A stretch of 64,000 nt of DNA from the NCBI GenBank assembly GCA_037074705.1, contig CM073596.1, forward strand, positions 54,526,001-54,590,000, given 5' to 3'. Each line of letters begins with the position of its first letter. The first letter of the stretch is position 1. Source of the stretch: Zhengitettix transpicula (lineage: Eukaryota; Arthropoda; Insecta; Orthoptera; Tetrigidae). Shown one piece after another: positions 25,397 to 37,730 of this stretch. The position numbers and the translations under genes were made by a program. The notes under the pieces were generated by a model, which was not told the origin of the DNA, did no database searches, and was given only the letters and a program-made list of their open reading frames with translations.

Positions 25397-27819
25397 GTGT
25401 AAATTTAAATTAAATTATAAAATCATAAAACAACATTTTTCAAACATGATAGTTTAAAATACAATTATGTAAAAAAATGTGATAGGACATTACATACAAT
25501 TACAGATGAACATACATCTTTAAGGGGTGTTTTTCACACACGTTCCCGCATTAATGAAATATAATTTATTTTTATTTACATTTCATATAATTTTCTATAT
25601 TTTTTACATGACTGTATAATAAAATATAATCTTTGTAAAATTTTGTTTTATTGTAATTTTTAGATTACGAATTTATTATTTAATTGAAATTTACACCTAC
25701 AGAGGTCCCAAAAAAATAGAATGAAAATTCGTGCTTGGTTAATTATAATGTTTTAAATTTTTCATGAAAAATTTCTAACTAATGGACTAATATTTTTTTA
25801 TTTATAGTTATAAATATTTTAGGTTATGACGCAACATAAAATTACGACTCCATTCAATTCCTAATGAGAACCACCTCTATTGTGAGTCCCAATAGCCTTG
25901 TCAGCAAAGGAAATTTGGTATATAAATTTACTCCTATTTTAAATTTGGCCTTTCAGATCCGCCATCTCGAGAGTAATGGACATCACTGTGGTCCTACAAC
26001 CATGTTCCGAATTTCGTGAAGGTCAGACAATCAAGACTGCTAGTAAATCACATGAGAGCGGTTTCTGTCTCGTCTACGTGTGATGATCCAGAGTTGACAA
26101 CGAGGCTCCGAAATTAATGAGGCGGACCTGGGCCATTGTCTTCCCACCAGACGAGACCAAAGCCAAGCCACGGAGATTATCTTTTAATTGCGGACAATCA
26201 CCTAACCGCTTATTAACAACCAGTCGTAAATTAACGTCAAAAGAGGGGAGAATTATAAATTCACGCAGAATATCGACACGTTCTCTCCAAATTGTTCTTC
26301 TTTCCGTGGTTTACCGTTTAATTGCACGTCCTGACTGTCAGGGAAACCATAATTACCTAAGGATTTTTTTATCATCCGGTTACAGTCTCAATGCCGTTCT
26401 GTATTGTTGTATCATCACCTCAGTCATTTCTACAGCATTATTTTCATCTTAATCTTGAGTAAAACACTTTAATTTATTCCCCCTTCTTCCACAATTTTCT
26501 TCTAAAGCTCATTCCAATTTTTTTAAATGTCTTTCTTCAAGCAAATATACACTAGTAAGTGGTCATCGATGGAACAGATGAATCAAAGATTTATTTTAGG
26601 ATTACTTGGAAAAGTCGATAGATTCACAGATCAGTTCATCCAGATTTTTGTTATTTTTTAAAAAATTTCGATCATATATATTTACTAATATAAATAGCCT
26701 CCACCATGAACCTTGGTCAAATGGTCGGCACTTTTCACAGTTCCTCGGATGTGTATAGATGGACTAATTGGAAGATCGTTCCCGCGAAGTGCAGCCGCCA
26801 TATGTCTGAAGGCCTGGTCCAATTACGTTTTCCATCTCGGTATCTTCAATCTTCCCGTGCGACAGCGCTCATGGCTTCCCCGGAACACAACCCTGTAAAT
26901 TCCAATCACGTTAGCCGCAAAATGTTTTCCCGGAGGAGCGCCATTAAAGCGTGGCCGCTTTTTGCCGCGAAATAATTGATCACTGGAAGGTTGTCGGTAC
27001 TCCTCCGCAACCAGTTTTGGCTGCCCTTTATGACTCAATCGCCTCCAGGAGCGCTGCAGGTGCATAGCCTCACACCAACAAACACTTGGGATGATTTTCG
27101 CGAATACCCAACATCCTGACTCCGAATGTCAAACGTGGAACTGCTAGCTCAACAGATCAGACTCTGGAGTTGGTTCATTCCTCACTACGTCTTTCACAAA
27201 TCACTGACCCGTTATAGGGTCTCTGATCATCGCGTACATCAGAGAAGAAGACTTGGAGAAGCGGTTGCAGTCATGCGGTTGGAAACAAAAGTGAAGTCAA
27301 GGACTCTCGATGAGTGATTTTAAATTGGATCACAACAATGTTCCGATAAAGATTTTATTGAAAGAGGAAAGTATCACATAGGTAGAAAGGGGGAAGAAAT
27401 TCAGTTTTCCAAATTTTTATTTTTATATCCAGAAAACAGAAAACAATCAGAGAGTCTCTTTTACAAACTACTCAACAACAAACAATGGTATTAACATTAC
27501 CAAAGATTCTATAACAGCGTCGGAACAACTACCAACATTATTTATTTTTAATAGTATCAAAAAGTAAATTATTTTGGTAGCCTTCAAGGACCTGCTTCGA
27601 TGTAACGAGTCATTACTTGAATTGCAAAGATTATCTTTATAATAATAACTCATAGACATGCAGCAGAGTGATGCAGGGCACATCTTAGAAGCACTGTCCA
27701 CAAATGAAATTTATTAATATTGTTTTTAGGGTAAGTAACTAGTATTGATGTCAATTATGTTTATCGCACCATTTGAAGACAGCGACAATTGATATTTATG
27801 GTTGTAAGCTTGGAGACTT

Positions 27820-27960
27820 GAAGGCGAGTCCGAGCGACGAACTCTCCGAGTTCCAGAGGAAGTGCGGCCTTCATAACTCAGGACTCCTCCGCCGGGCATC
27901 GAACCCGAAACCCCGGGGCTCTTGGCCTCAAGGACGCCCGTGTTTACTTTCACCTGCTCT
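27820..27960 (-). mobile_element. SINE-like fragment with box B
   Basis: GGTTCGATGCC (27905-27895, minus strand) is a good pol III box B inside a G/C-rich island, with CCTTGAGGCCAAGAGCCCC upstream. No cloverleaf can be drawn. The open frames here are short and unrecognised. Confidence 0.4.
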
Positions 27961-29204
27961 GTAATTGCTATCACTCATCTAAGCTGGTAACAACCACGAT
28001 ATAAGATCTTAAATGGTCACAATTTAGCGGGTTCGCTAGGAAACAAATCGACGAGACACATTCAAGGGGAATTTTCAAAGAAACAGAAGAATATACATTG
28101 AAAAAGGTAGTAAATATTCATTAAAATCTGTAGTCACAGTTAATTAGTTGTTAAGTTTAAAACTATTATTATTTTATAATAACTGAGGAAAAATGGAAAA
28201 ATAACCAAGTAAGGAGAAGGAGGGTGGAACGGTATGGACACCACAAGGGAGAAAATCAACAAATAAAAAAAATAATCAATCTCCATCTGAACGCTTCGTC
28301 TGTTTCAAGAATAACTGGAGAGGGTCTGGATGAAATTAAAACTGGCATTGAAATCATTACCGGCAATTTTATCGTGAATAGATAAACTTTTAAATTATAA
28401 TTATTGATCAGGTATTGAGTGGAAGAAGGTTTATTGTAGAGTTAAAGCAAATATTACTCAAACGTTCTGAACAGAAAATAAAATCTGTTCATCATTAAGG
28501 ACAGAATAAAATTCAGAGCTTCAGCAGGAGAGTTCAGACCCTCATAAAGGGGTAGCCGTATTTTATTCGGCGTTCAGCATCTCTACTTTCGCCCTACAAT
28601 TCTTTCTGGCCGTTTATTACTTCATCTTTGTCACCTCCACTCAATCAACCTAATTCCAGAAACTAACGAAAATGTTCAGATGTATGTTGTCTCTGTAGAT
28701 TGAAGTCATTAGTTCAAACGGGTATCCTCAGTTATTGCTTGAAGTTTATAAAGTAGAAATGTTTCTTTTCGCTGTCCCTCCATGTAACCATGTAACCTGC
28801 ACAATGCTTCGAGACTCGCGATTGCGACGTGGTTTGGTATCGGAGAACCTGTGTCTTGTGACGGAAGAGGTCAAGAGCCTCGAGTGCAACTGTATTTGGT
28901 GCTAATTATGGCGCCGGAGTCTCTCACGGTAATAACATCACCTCGTCCATATATTCCCAGGTAGCGGTTCTCAAAACCGCAGGAGCTGTGCCTTTGCGCG
29001 GTAAATAATTCAATTCCATGGCGTTCCACCAACAAAGAGAAAAGATTTTTTAAAAATTGAGTGGTCTCGGTGATGGACCACAACACAACAAGTGAGATTA
29101 AACAGTGATTAGTTTATAAACAATATAATACGAATTAATTAACCTGAATCCACCAATTTGTCTGATATGTTTCTGAAGCGGAAATTTTGTTAGAGTAATC
29201 CACA

Positions 29205-29472
29205 TGTTGGCAACTACCCTTTAATAGCATAGGAAGGGATAATAAGGGGGATGCGGAGGGTAGAGGAAGGTAGCCGAGGGTTAATTGGGGACCCCGGGCT
29301 ATGGTTTAAGGATCCTACCCGGCAATTCATCTAAAAGTGATGCAGGGAAAACCCTAGAAAAACCTGCGTCAGGTAGGTCGGGCATTTGATACTTGTCCCA
29401 CGCCCTTCTGATGGCGGGAGAGGAGTTTTCTGTGCCAGATTAGGAGGTAGATGGCCAACTGTTCCAATGCAT
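29205..29472 (-). mobile_element. Poly(A)-tailed retroelement family A, internally deleted copy
   Basis: It carries the same ordered landmarks as the other copies, minus-sense. The stretch between the GGAGAGGAGTTT block and AGGAGGTAGATGGCC is shortened. Open frames across it are artefacts of the repeat. Confidence 0.87.
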
Positions 29473-29699
29473 AAGTCTCTTATTATCTTTAAGATAATAT
29501 TTATTATTAATTTATTAACGTATACGTCTTTAGAAATGAATACCACATGTATAGTGAACGGAGAATTTTTTTCTTCCCCACCAACTCAACAGAAACCCAA
29601 CCTTTAAAAGTAATCAGGGTATCGTGGATGAAAGCTAAGAATGTGTCATTGAGCCCTTATGTTATTAACTAAACGCGACCAGTGTTTCTTCCATCCAGC

Positions 29700-30110
29700 A
29701 GCATAATAAGAGGGCAATATGTAAGTTAGCTTGTGTCTTTGTCGGATGAGATTCTGAAGGCACGTGGTCTCGATGGTCTGGGTGGTGGACGAAGGCGCTA
29801 TTAATAGCTCGTTCCCAGCAGCGAGGAGCTTGTTTGCCTTCGCCATTAGCTAAATTACGTCTATAATTTGTCACGCCACCATAAAAATCCTATCGATAAA
29901 AGTAAATTGGTTGGTAGTAGAGATGAGGCGAGTATGCTAATGCGATGGAAGCTGGCTGGGGGCGGCGGAAGTGCATGCAGCTTCCCACAACCCGTCCATC
30001 CTCGTAACTCACACGGTCCTCCGCGGGCTGTAGCTGAGCTTCCAGGAGAAATCGGCCAAAACATCTCCAAGCAGCTCGTGCCGTTAATCATGGTTGGACA
30101 CAAAAATACA
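29700..30110. promoter_or_regulatory. Candidate cis-regulatory element with POU, DRE and Hox-type sites
   Basis: It contains CCATAAAAATCC (29879-29890), TATCGATA (29891-29898, the DREF palindrome), ATGCTAAT (29934-29941, octamer-like), and CATTAGCTAAATTA upstream. G/C content is raised and no repeat signature is visible. Regulatory function is inferred. Confidence 0.3.
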
Positions 30111-30323
30111 GACCAATCACCAGTAAAACCTCTTAGGAGCTGGGTAAATCAATACAGAATTAGACATATAGGAAGGTATAATTAATACCTTATAACAAAG
30201 TAAAAAAATTATTTATAAATGACGGATATTAACCCATTTATATACACTGAATGGTTATTTTAATTTTACAAAAAATAAATTGTTCATAAATCTGAATAAA
30301 TTTATCCATAAAAATGTAATCAC

Positions 30324-30352
30324 GTTTCGTCCTTAATTTATAACTTCATCAG
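30324..30352 (-). ncRNA. Hammerhead ribozyme-like core
   Basis: CTGATGA (30352-30346) and GAAAC (30328-30324) are intact on the minus strand. Stem II is weak (GTT opposite GGAC). It is paired with an inverted plus-strand motif 140 bp to the right. Confidence 0.55.
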
Positions 30353-30491
30353 AAGTAATTTGGGACTTGGAGTATAATAAATATACATTGCGAAGTTCTT
30401 AAATTAATATGAATCAAAAATTGATTATTTGGCAGGTATTAACTGAATAACCTGTCAATATTATTTGTAATACTCGAACCTCAATGATCAT

Positions 30492-30520
30492 CTGATGATG
30501 TTCTAAATGAAGGACGGAAC
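30492..30520 (+). ncRNA. Hammerhead-like motif with one core change
   Basis: CTGATGA is intact, stem II GTTC/GGAC is intact, and GGAAC stands in place of GAAAC, followed by GTTGTG. The core change should abolish cleavage. Confidence 0.5.
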
Positions 30521-32257
30521 GTTGTGAATTTTCATCAATTGCTTTATTAAATTTTAGTCAGTCATGAATAACACAATATATATATTCAATATACCATTAT
30601 TTATTATGATACTAGCATTTTTTATTTTCAATGGAATAAAATTTATAACATTACAAAAGTATATACTTAGTAACTCATTAATTTTTCATTAATTCTAGAA
30701 AATACCATATTTGGTAATTTTGAGTAATTCACTAATTTAATATGGAATAAATGTATTCCCCATTCGTTTAAACAGTCTGGTATTGGGGTTGTTATAAGTA
30801 CATTCCCTTTGTAGTATATGAAACATCGGACAATCTAGAGCTTCTAACAGTAAGTCTTTATATACAGTCAATTCCATTACTAACCATTTCATAAAACATC
30901 AATGTTAAAGTCCAGCAATTAGATAAATAAATAGCCAGACAAAAACAAGTGGTAAATTAAATATACCACATTATTAGTTTATTTATCTATTTTTAAATAA
31001 ATTTCAAGTCCACAGAATATTATTCCGGTTCAGGAAATGAAAGGAAGCTATAAAATTAACTAATATTCTTACAAATTGCATGAATCAGTTGTAATAAAAA
31101 ATTTAATAAGTTACAGAAACAAAAAAGTCTGTAATAAAATTTTAATTAATTCAAAATAAATTTCGAGGTAAGCGGTAGAGATTAGAGTTAAATTTTATAC
31201 AAATTCAAACGCGTGGACAGATTGCCTCAAAACTTTGTACACATATTCTAAAAATCATGAGAAACAGTACTGTAGGGGGAGGAAACCCCTAGCGTAAATT
31301 CGTCGAAGCGACTGTTGAATTATCTCTGATTGACTTTTCTCTCTGCGAAGACATGACAAATTATAAGGACATATTAGCAACGTTGTTGGTTCTCTTATTG
31401 GGAGGAACCCAAAATGATTAAATTAATTAGCTGGAACGAGTCCGTGACCAAAGCTCAGGACACTCCTAACCTCGTTTCTAACTGAGTTTATTTAAAAATG
31501 TAACCTCTCAACATCCTTGTTTTAACCGCATTCCAGCTACGTTAAGAATACTTTTCCACCGCTTCGAATACCATTATTACAAGTAATTTGTACAATTAGA
31601 TGTCAGTTTTTTTCGGCACACGTGACAAGTGTGTTTGTGTGTCTCAGTCTGAGATCACGCCATTACCACCCGGATCCTCCAGTCACAACTATTTTCAGCG
31701 TTTTGCCTTTCTTGCCCGAGTCCGAGTCGTTTTTCTTGCATCTCTCCCTCCCTCGCCTTCATAATTCATGGTGACGCAATGTTCTCCTGTTGCAGTTCAT
31801 ATCGCGTCCAATTAAGCGAGTCTCGCACGGAGATGTTTCTCTCACATCTAATTATCTCGAGTCGTCTTGCAAAACTACGCTCACTCGTGATAATTCACGG
31901 CCAAACATTAACAGTCATGAGGACTCGATCTGTGAGGTCTGTGTTTTGAAAGATAAAATTCTTTATTTCGAATTAATGCTCTTTGTATTGGATTTAAAAA
32001 GGTAATTTAACATTACATAAGAATACTCCATTAAACTCAACGTTTAGGATATCCCTGATTAATTAATCTGGGGTCGCCTAAATCCAGTTAGACTGCACAT
32101 GTAAAATATAAGAACAAAAGTACTCTAAAATTTAAATTGATAATTAACAGGTATTCTTGAAAGGTATAATACAAATTTTAATGCTCAAATAAGTCAGAAA
32201 AATATATTAATAAACAAATTAAAAGTTATTGACACAAGTTTGTTAGACATGCACGAC

Positions 32258-32374
32258 GTTTCATCCTCAAATTTCTTCATGCCAACGATATGGTATGAAA
32301 TTTAAGTAACCCTGACTTCGGCGAGTATTATTTGGCGTGCAGCATATATATGTCTCCTAATTAGTACCTGATGA
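32258..32374. repeat. Degenerate pair of inverted hammerhead-like motifs
   Basis: On the minus strand, ATGAAGA and GAAAC lie at 32280-32258. On the plus strand, CTGATGA at 32368-32374 is followed by GACGTCGTG with the GAAA part lost. This is the same inward-facing layout as the better-preserved pairs. Confidence 0.4.
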
Positions 32375-32792
32375 AATTCTAAGACGTCGTGTATGTAAAA
32401 AATAGTGTAAAGATTATATAAGCTTATTCTTCCTTATTTAACATTTATAAAAGTAGTTTCAATTCCTAGGGTAGAATAATGTGACTTGCATAAAACATTA
32501 ACGAGATCTTCAATTTGCATTAAACTAATTTATCATCAAATAATACCTTTGAGCGACGGAAAATACTATCTTGAATAATAATTTGTGTAGACATGCAGCA
32601 TTCTTTTCAAACAAACTTTCCAATTCTTTATAAACACACTTTCAACCATAGCTCCTGTTTGAACAATCCATAACAAAGATATTCGCAGAACAAAGGTAAT
32701 AAATAATTTTTACATAAAAAGATAATATACCATTTGTGTAAATATAGTTCACAGATAACATTGTATCAGCTGGTCAACGTCGTCATATATAT

Positions 32793-32978
32793 ATATATTA
32801 TTTTTTAATAATGCGAGACAATTATGCGAGAGATTCCCATATATATAAATATATATATATATAAAATATATATATAAAAAATACATATATTATTTTTTTA
32901 ATAATGCGAGACAATTATGCGAGAGATTCCCATATATATATATATATAATTGTATGAATGGGAGTCTCTCGCATATTA
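32793..32978. repeat. Tandem duplicate plus inverted copy of a GCGAGAGATTCCC motif
   Basis: Two direct copies (32793-32846 and 32884-32940) contain TAATGCGAGACAATTATGCG and GAGAGATTCCC, separated by (AT)-rich spacers. A third, inverted piece GGGAGTCTCTCGCATATTA follows at 32960-32978. The last direct copy and the inverted piece could form a hairpin. Confidence 0.85.
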
Positions 32979-35249
32979 CACAATATTTTCATGAACTATT
33001 AAATAAATAAGCCAGCAATATTTTCAGAAACAATTTAATCAGTTAAAAATTAATACAATTTTCATTCCTTTCCTTGGAACTTCCTCAGATGCACAAGAAA
33101 CAAAATACCATATTTAGTACAGATAAATTTCTCACCAAAAGTTTATTACTTGAAATTATAGTAAATAAATTATATTCATATTCGGAGAATTCATCTATAC
33201 TTTTTATACTTGTCCACCTGTTTTTTTTTATTTTATTAAAAAAAATGTTTCCGGCATGTTGTCCGGTTTGTTTATTTATTTTAACGTATCCTCTGTATGA
33301 AAATAATTTTTGCGGAAATGTTTAATAATTTTTCCCATGTAACGAAATTAGAATCTGTTCACGAATGGCGCCAATTTAACTTATTTCCATCGAAATAAAT
33401 ACAATTTAAGGGAGCGTGTCACATTTTCTTCAACATAAATGAGTATTATTTATAATTGCGTCGTTGTGGTCTTGCATAAATCTACTTGTCGAGGTAACGC
33501 AATACTTTTGGCCGTTTACGAAACTAAGGCGGTCTGTTGCTACAAAAGCAAACAGCTTTCGTCGGTGTGTTGACATGAATTAATAATTACTTGAAAGAAA
33601 ATATAAACAAGTTTATTTCGGGGTCCATGGCACGTGTGATTTGCACTTGGACCTGACTAATATATAAGTAAGTCTTTCAAACCCTAAACTGAAACACAGT
33701 ATATGAAACCAGTCTAGTTGTGATTTGAAACGGGTACGTAAGAACTGCTTACTTATGCTTCTCTTCGACAAAGGTCTAAGGAAACCTTTAGAGAACAAGC
33801 GAAGAGAGTAATTGGAAAGTTTTAGGAAATATTGGAAGAATAATTAATCTTTGAAGTGTTCAGAAAATAATACGAAAATAATACTGTTCTAAATACTTTC
33901 AACGAATTTGGGAGCAGGGAGAAATTGTAGTGGATTTAATTGACTACCAATGAAACTGCATATACAGTTACATAGAAGGAGGAAATTATAATATTAATTC
34001 AATTTGACTGTATCCAGGCCTTTAATTATTCATCAATATAACAGTGACTCGTGAATGAGTTCGGCTCGTTTTCATTCCCTTCTCATCCCTGACAACACTT
34101 CTTGTTGAGTTTTTAACTACCTGTGTCCCGTTGGTACGAGTTGTCACGATGGTAAAGTTGAAAACCTCATAAGCAATGATCTGAGGAAGTGGACCCTCAT
34201 CAGGGTCACACTTGGTCATCCGTCCTCAGGCCGGTAACCTACCAGAGGAAATAAAAAGCCATCTCGAGCATGGAAGCAGAACGGATGTTGACGATACTGG
34301 GCAAGGCCATGGGAAACTACAGAAAATGCGCTCACGTCCGCTCCTCGACTCGTTTAAATCTGGGTCACTTTGCAGCACCCACCAAACGTATTTGCTGTAG
34401 TGTCCAACAGAGTTCAATTAACAGACAAACGGAAAGACGAAAGACGTATGTATATTGCTGATTCAACCACACACTAACCAATCAGGATACGGGAATACGG
34501 TTGGTCTCTAATTGACATCCAGCTGATTTCCCCCAAAGCCACGGGACAGAGGCATATATATATTCTCAAGCACCCCAATACGAACATACATTTTCATGGA
34601 ACAAACTTATCCAGTGCAATAACAATTTAAGATAGTATCGAAATTGTTTACCACTGTTCATCAGTTGTGCCGTAAATGAATCCATGTCCGACCAGTTCAA
34701 ATCAAATAGGTTTTTTGACCTTCCCTGAGCAGCAGACTCTTTGCGTTATCACACAGAGGTTGTCACGTGTCGACTTCCATTCATCAATGCCGCTGATGGC
34801 GGTTACCAAGATCCTATTCAAGACGGTCGTTGCGAGCCGTCGTGGTCGTGGCAGAGGAACTTTTCACACCGGAGCGGATGTTTCTGGGAGGGAACCGTTG
34901 CATGTGAGTGACGTCACTTGAAGTAATTCGTGTCACCTGCCGCGCAATTTTGCTTCGGCACACAAAGAACAGGCGACGGACGACGCTTCGGCGCAAAAAG
35001 CTCGCGATTGTTGTAATTGCGGAGGTAACGGACCTCAAGGGACCGACTGACTACGTGAGGTCGGCACCACAAAGGGGCCTCCAACTGTCATCACCCTGTC
35101 CCCTACGGTATTTACATTCTTCAGAGCCTAAAATACCAGATCTGCACGCACGACGGTTGTGGTCCTCGCTGGCCGACCTCAGATCAAGCAACCATCCACT
35201 GTAAACGCTTGCATTAATTCATACACTATCTTTATTAAAAACTGGAGAC

Positions 35250-35880
35250 TGGGCGGGGGTAGATATTTTCAAACAATGTAACCGGCCTAATTTACTTTAA
35301 CCCACAGTAGCGCGAGTGGAAATTTACGAACATGTTCAAACAGCGATGTGTACGTAAAATGAAACTATTGCAGGGTCAATGAGTTCATTCAACACCATTT
35401 GGAATGGAAGGTGAACACATTTCAGGGTAGGGGTTGACTTGAGTTACATAAAAATAACGCAAAAGCTACATAGTTTTGAGTCAAATCGGAGTATATGGAA
35501 AAATGACATCTCATCTAAATCATTAAATAATATTTTTTTAATTATACTAATAATATCGTACAATAAAAACTTAAGTTTTTTTCCTGGTTGACTGAATCAA
35601 AATGAAACAGAAGGAGTATTTACAGGTTGAATCTCGCCTGGAACAGAAAAGAGAATCATCTCAATAGGAATTTATTAAAATATTTTTGAATTTATATCGT
35701 TTAATCTAGGCTATTATATTAATTTATTTACTCATATATCAAAATAACTATTATTTTTTTTAAATATAATTTCTGTAGAAAATATTGTACACGATAATGG
35801 GAAATACAGGCGAAAAAGCTCTTATATTTTTCTTATACATAAAACAGTGTGACCAGGAAACAAACACTGTCAGAGTGAGG
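35250..35880 (+). mobile_element. Fragments related to the 52.4-53.2 kb repeat
   Basis: GGGGGTAGATATTTTCAAAC, GTTACATAAAAATAACGCAA, TTTTGAGTCAAATCGGAG, ATGACATCTC and, further on, GACCAGGAAACAAACACTGT parallel blocks of the 52.4-53.2 kb element. This is a second, more decayed copy. Confidence 0.55.
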
Positions 35881-36451
35881 AAATAAGTAATAAAAAAACA
35901 ATATAAATGTAATTTAAATTTATAAATGGCCTTAAGTTAGTATAAAAAATAAAGTTTATCGCAAAAATATATATTAAATACACGACGGTTCGGCCTTTTC
36001 TACACACATTTTAAACTTTATAATTTTTTCTGACTAAAGGCCATTTATTTATTTATAATATTATAATAAAGAGAGATTTTTTTCACCAGTATAATCGTTT
36101 GAATTTGTCTGCTTTTAAATGTATATAAATACCATTTATAGTTTAATGTGAACAGATTCTGACACTAATTTAGATTTGTAATTATTTTCTATTACTATAT
36201 ATGTATCGTCAGTATGTAAAAAACTTTTAGTCACATTACACACTAGAATTACTGACAATGTTTGTGAAAGTGAAGTGATAAGGCCATCTATATCTTGTGT
36301 TTGACAATAAGGTCGAAGTTGTAACACGTTTCTCAATTATTATCAGTAATTAAAATTATTTTCTATGTCTAATGTACTAAAATTATTACAATCAAATTAC
36401 ACTTTCTTATAAATGATTTGGTAAATTCTGTCTCAATTTTTGGAATATTTA

Positions 36452-36683
36452 ATGAATAAGAAAGATAGCCAAATACAGACAGAAAAGTAATATAAATACC
36501 ACACAACGTTTCTGGGAACCTTGTCCCTTTCGTGAGGTGCTAAGAAGAGCCTAGAGAAACACAACTGCACTGGTCAGGCTCTACTTAGCACCTGACGAAA
36601 TGGAGAAGGATCCCAGAAACGTTGATTGGTATTTATATTACCTTTTAGTCTGTATTTGGCTATCTTTTTTATTCATTATTTTC
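36452..36683. repeat. Foldback element with two inverted hammerhead-like cores
   Basis: The left arm (36452-36560) and right arm (about 36577-36683) are reverse complements. They share GAATAAGAAAGATAGCCAAA, ATATAAATACCA, the hammerhead core and GCTAAGAAGAGCC. The minus-strand core uses CTCACGA (36536-36530, one change from consensus) and GAAAC (36512-36508), with GGGA/TCCC stem II. The plus-strand core is CTGACGA (36592-36598) and GAAAC (36616-36620). Hammerheads of this kind are known in Penelope-like retroelements. Confidence 0.8.
36592..36620 (+). ncRNA. Hammerhead ribozyme-like core
   Basis: CTGACGA and GAAAC are intact. Stem II is weakened (TGGA opposite TCCCA), and GTTG follows as in the other copies. 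It is the right half of the 36.5-kb foldback. Confidence 0.55.
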
Positions 36684-37001
36684 AATCAGACGTATTTTTT
36701 TTCATTTTATGGAAACACTATATATTTTGTAAAGATCAGCGTATACTCATGATTTCGATAAGTGTTTAAATTCCTTGTCTCGTATTCACTCATGTCATAT
36801 GTTTTTTCATGGACAGAACTTTTTCTTTCCCAGATAAGTATGTTGCCTGTACTGCTCCATAACTCACTTACATTTCTTTATTTAACGAATATAAGACAGG
36901 GTTTTTTTTCTCCTCCATGTTTGCGCCGTTGAGAATGAAATCGCTGTGGCTCTTTATTGTGGACCACTTTCGGTGCGGATAGTGTCCGTCTGACCTAGGC
37001 C

Positions 37002-37073
37002 ATGGAGTTGGCTAACGTACTGTGGGTAGTGATATATCTGGCTGTCTCGTTAACAACGGAGCCGTGGTATTAA
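37002..37073 (+). other. Signal-peptide-like short frame (possible first exon)
   Basis: GGCCATGGAG is a strong start context. The frame reads MELANVLWVVIYLAVSL and stops after 23 codons, with a weak possible donor (GTG|GTATTA) before the stop. This is the profile of a secretory leader exon. No downstream exon is recognised, so it may be chance. Confidence 0.15.
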
Positions 37074-37730
37074 GTCATAAGGTAGCGTGAGTGCGGGGGC
37101 GGGAACGAAACAACGCCCCAACTGGATCAAGTTCGCTACTCAGACACGGATTAAAAGATTCTAGGAGAGTGATTTCTTCAATCAGCCAAATATTTTCCTA
37201 AATTTTCAGTTACATTTTGTACATTTGTATCAATTTATTTCCCTATAAGGTTTGTTCCTTTGGAACTAAACTGCCAGCTCAAGTGAATGGTCTTTGGCGG
37301 TTTTATTTTTGAGTTGAACAGTCCACAACAGCCATTGGAATTGCGATTGATTGGGTATGCAGAGTCCGGAGCTGAGGAGTACAGCTACTTGGCCCGAGCA
37401 CGTGGCCCATCTCCAGACAGTCATCGCACTCGGCCAAAATCTTCCAACGGAACTTAACATCCGATCCATCACAGACAGACCCGCTACCCGAAACTCTGCA
37501 TAATATTCCATCCCTTCCCGTTCCCTAATTGCCCTTACCTGGCAGCTAACCTGCACCATAAAATATAAAAGGCATCTAGTCGCGATGTATCATACGATTT
37601 ATTGCACCACATTTTTTTTTTTTTACTTTCTGTATAAAGCATGCTGCTCTTTTATATCTAGTTATTTATTCTACTTTTTCTAGTTGCGTACAACTTTAAA
37701 TTTCAACATCCAACATGTCGCAATTGAACG

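Larger units (their letters stand above)
20646..29204. other. Intergenic DNA with scattered G/C-rich islands
   Basis: There are no exons. Islands at 22195-22420, 26090-26440 and 26700-27320 look like possible non-coding elements. The remainder is A/T-rich. Confidence 0.5.
30560..36451. other. Intergenic DNA
   Basis: No gene is recognised. G/C-richer patches lie at 31600-31930, 34030-34460 and 34800-35200; their open frames are unrecognised. The 31.6-kb patch holds a CTCCTGTTGCAG acceptor-like site without a convincing exon behind it. Confidence 0.45.

Noticed and set aside
31780..32005. Possible coding exon after a CTCCTGTTGCAG acceptor-like site
   Set aside because: The downstream frame has no recognisable similarity and no donor of matching quality; motif content fits a non-coding element better.
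37266..37559. 97-codon minus-strand frame with balanced composition
   Set aside because: It matches no family I know and lacks convincing splice sites; kept only as unrecognised sequence.
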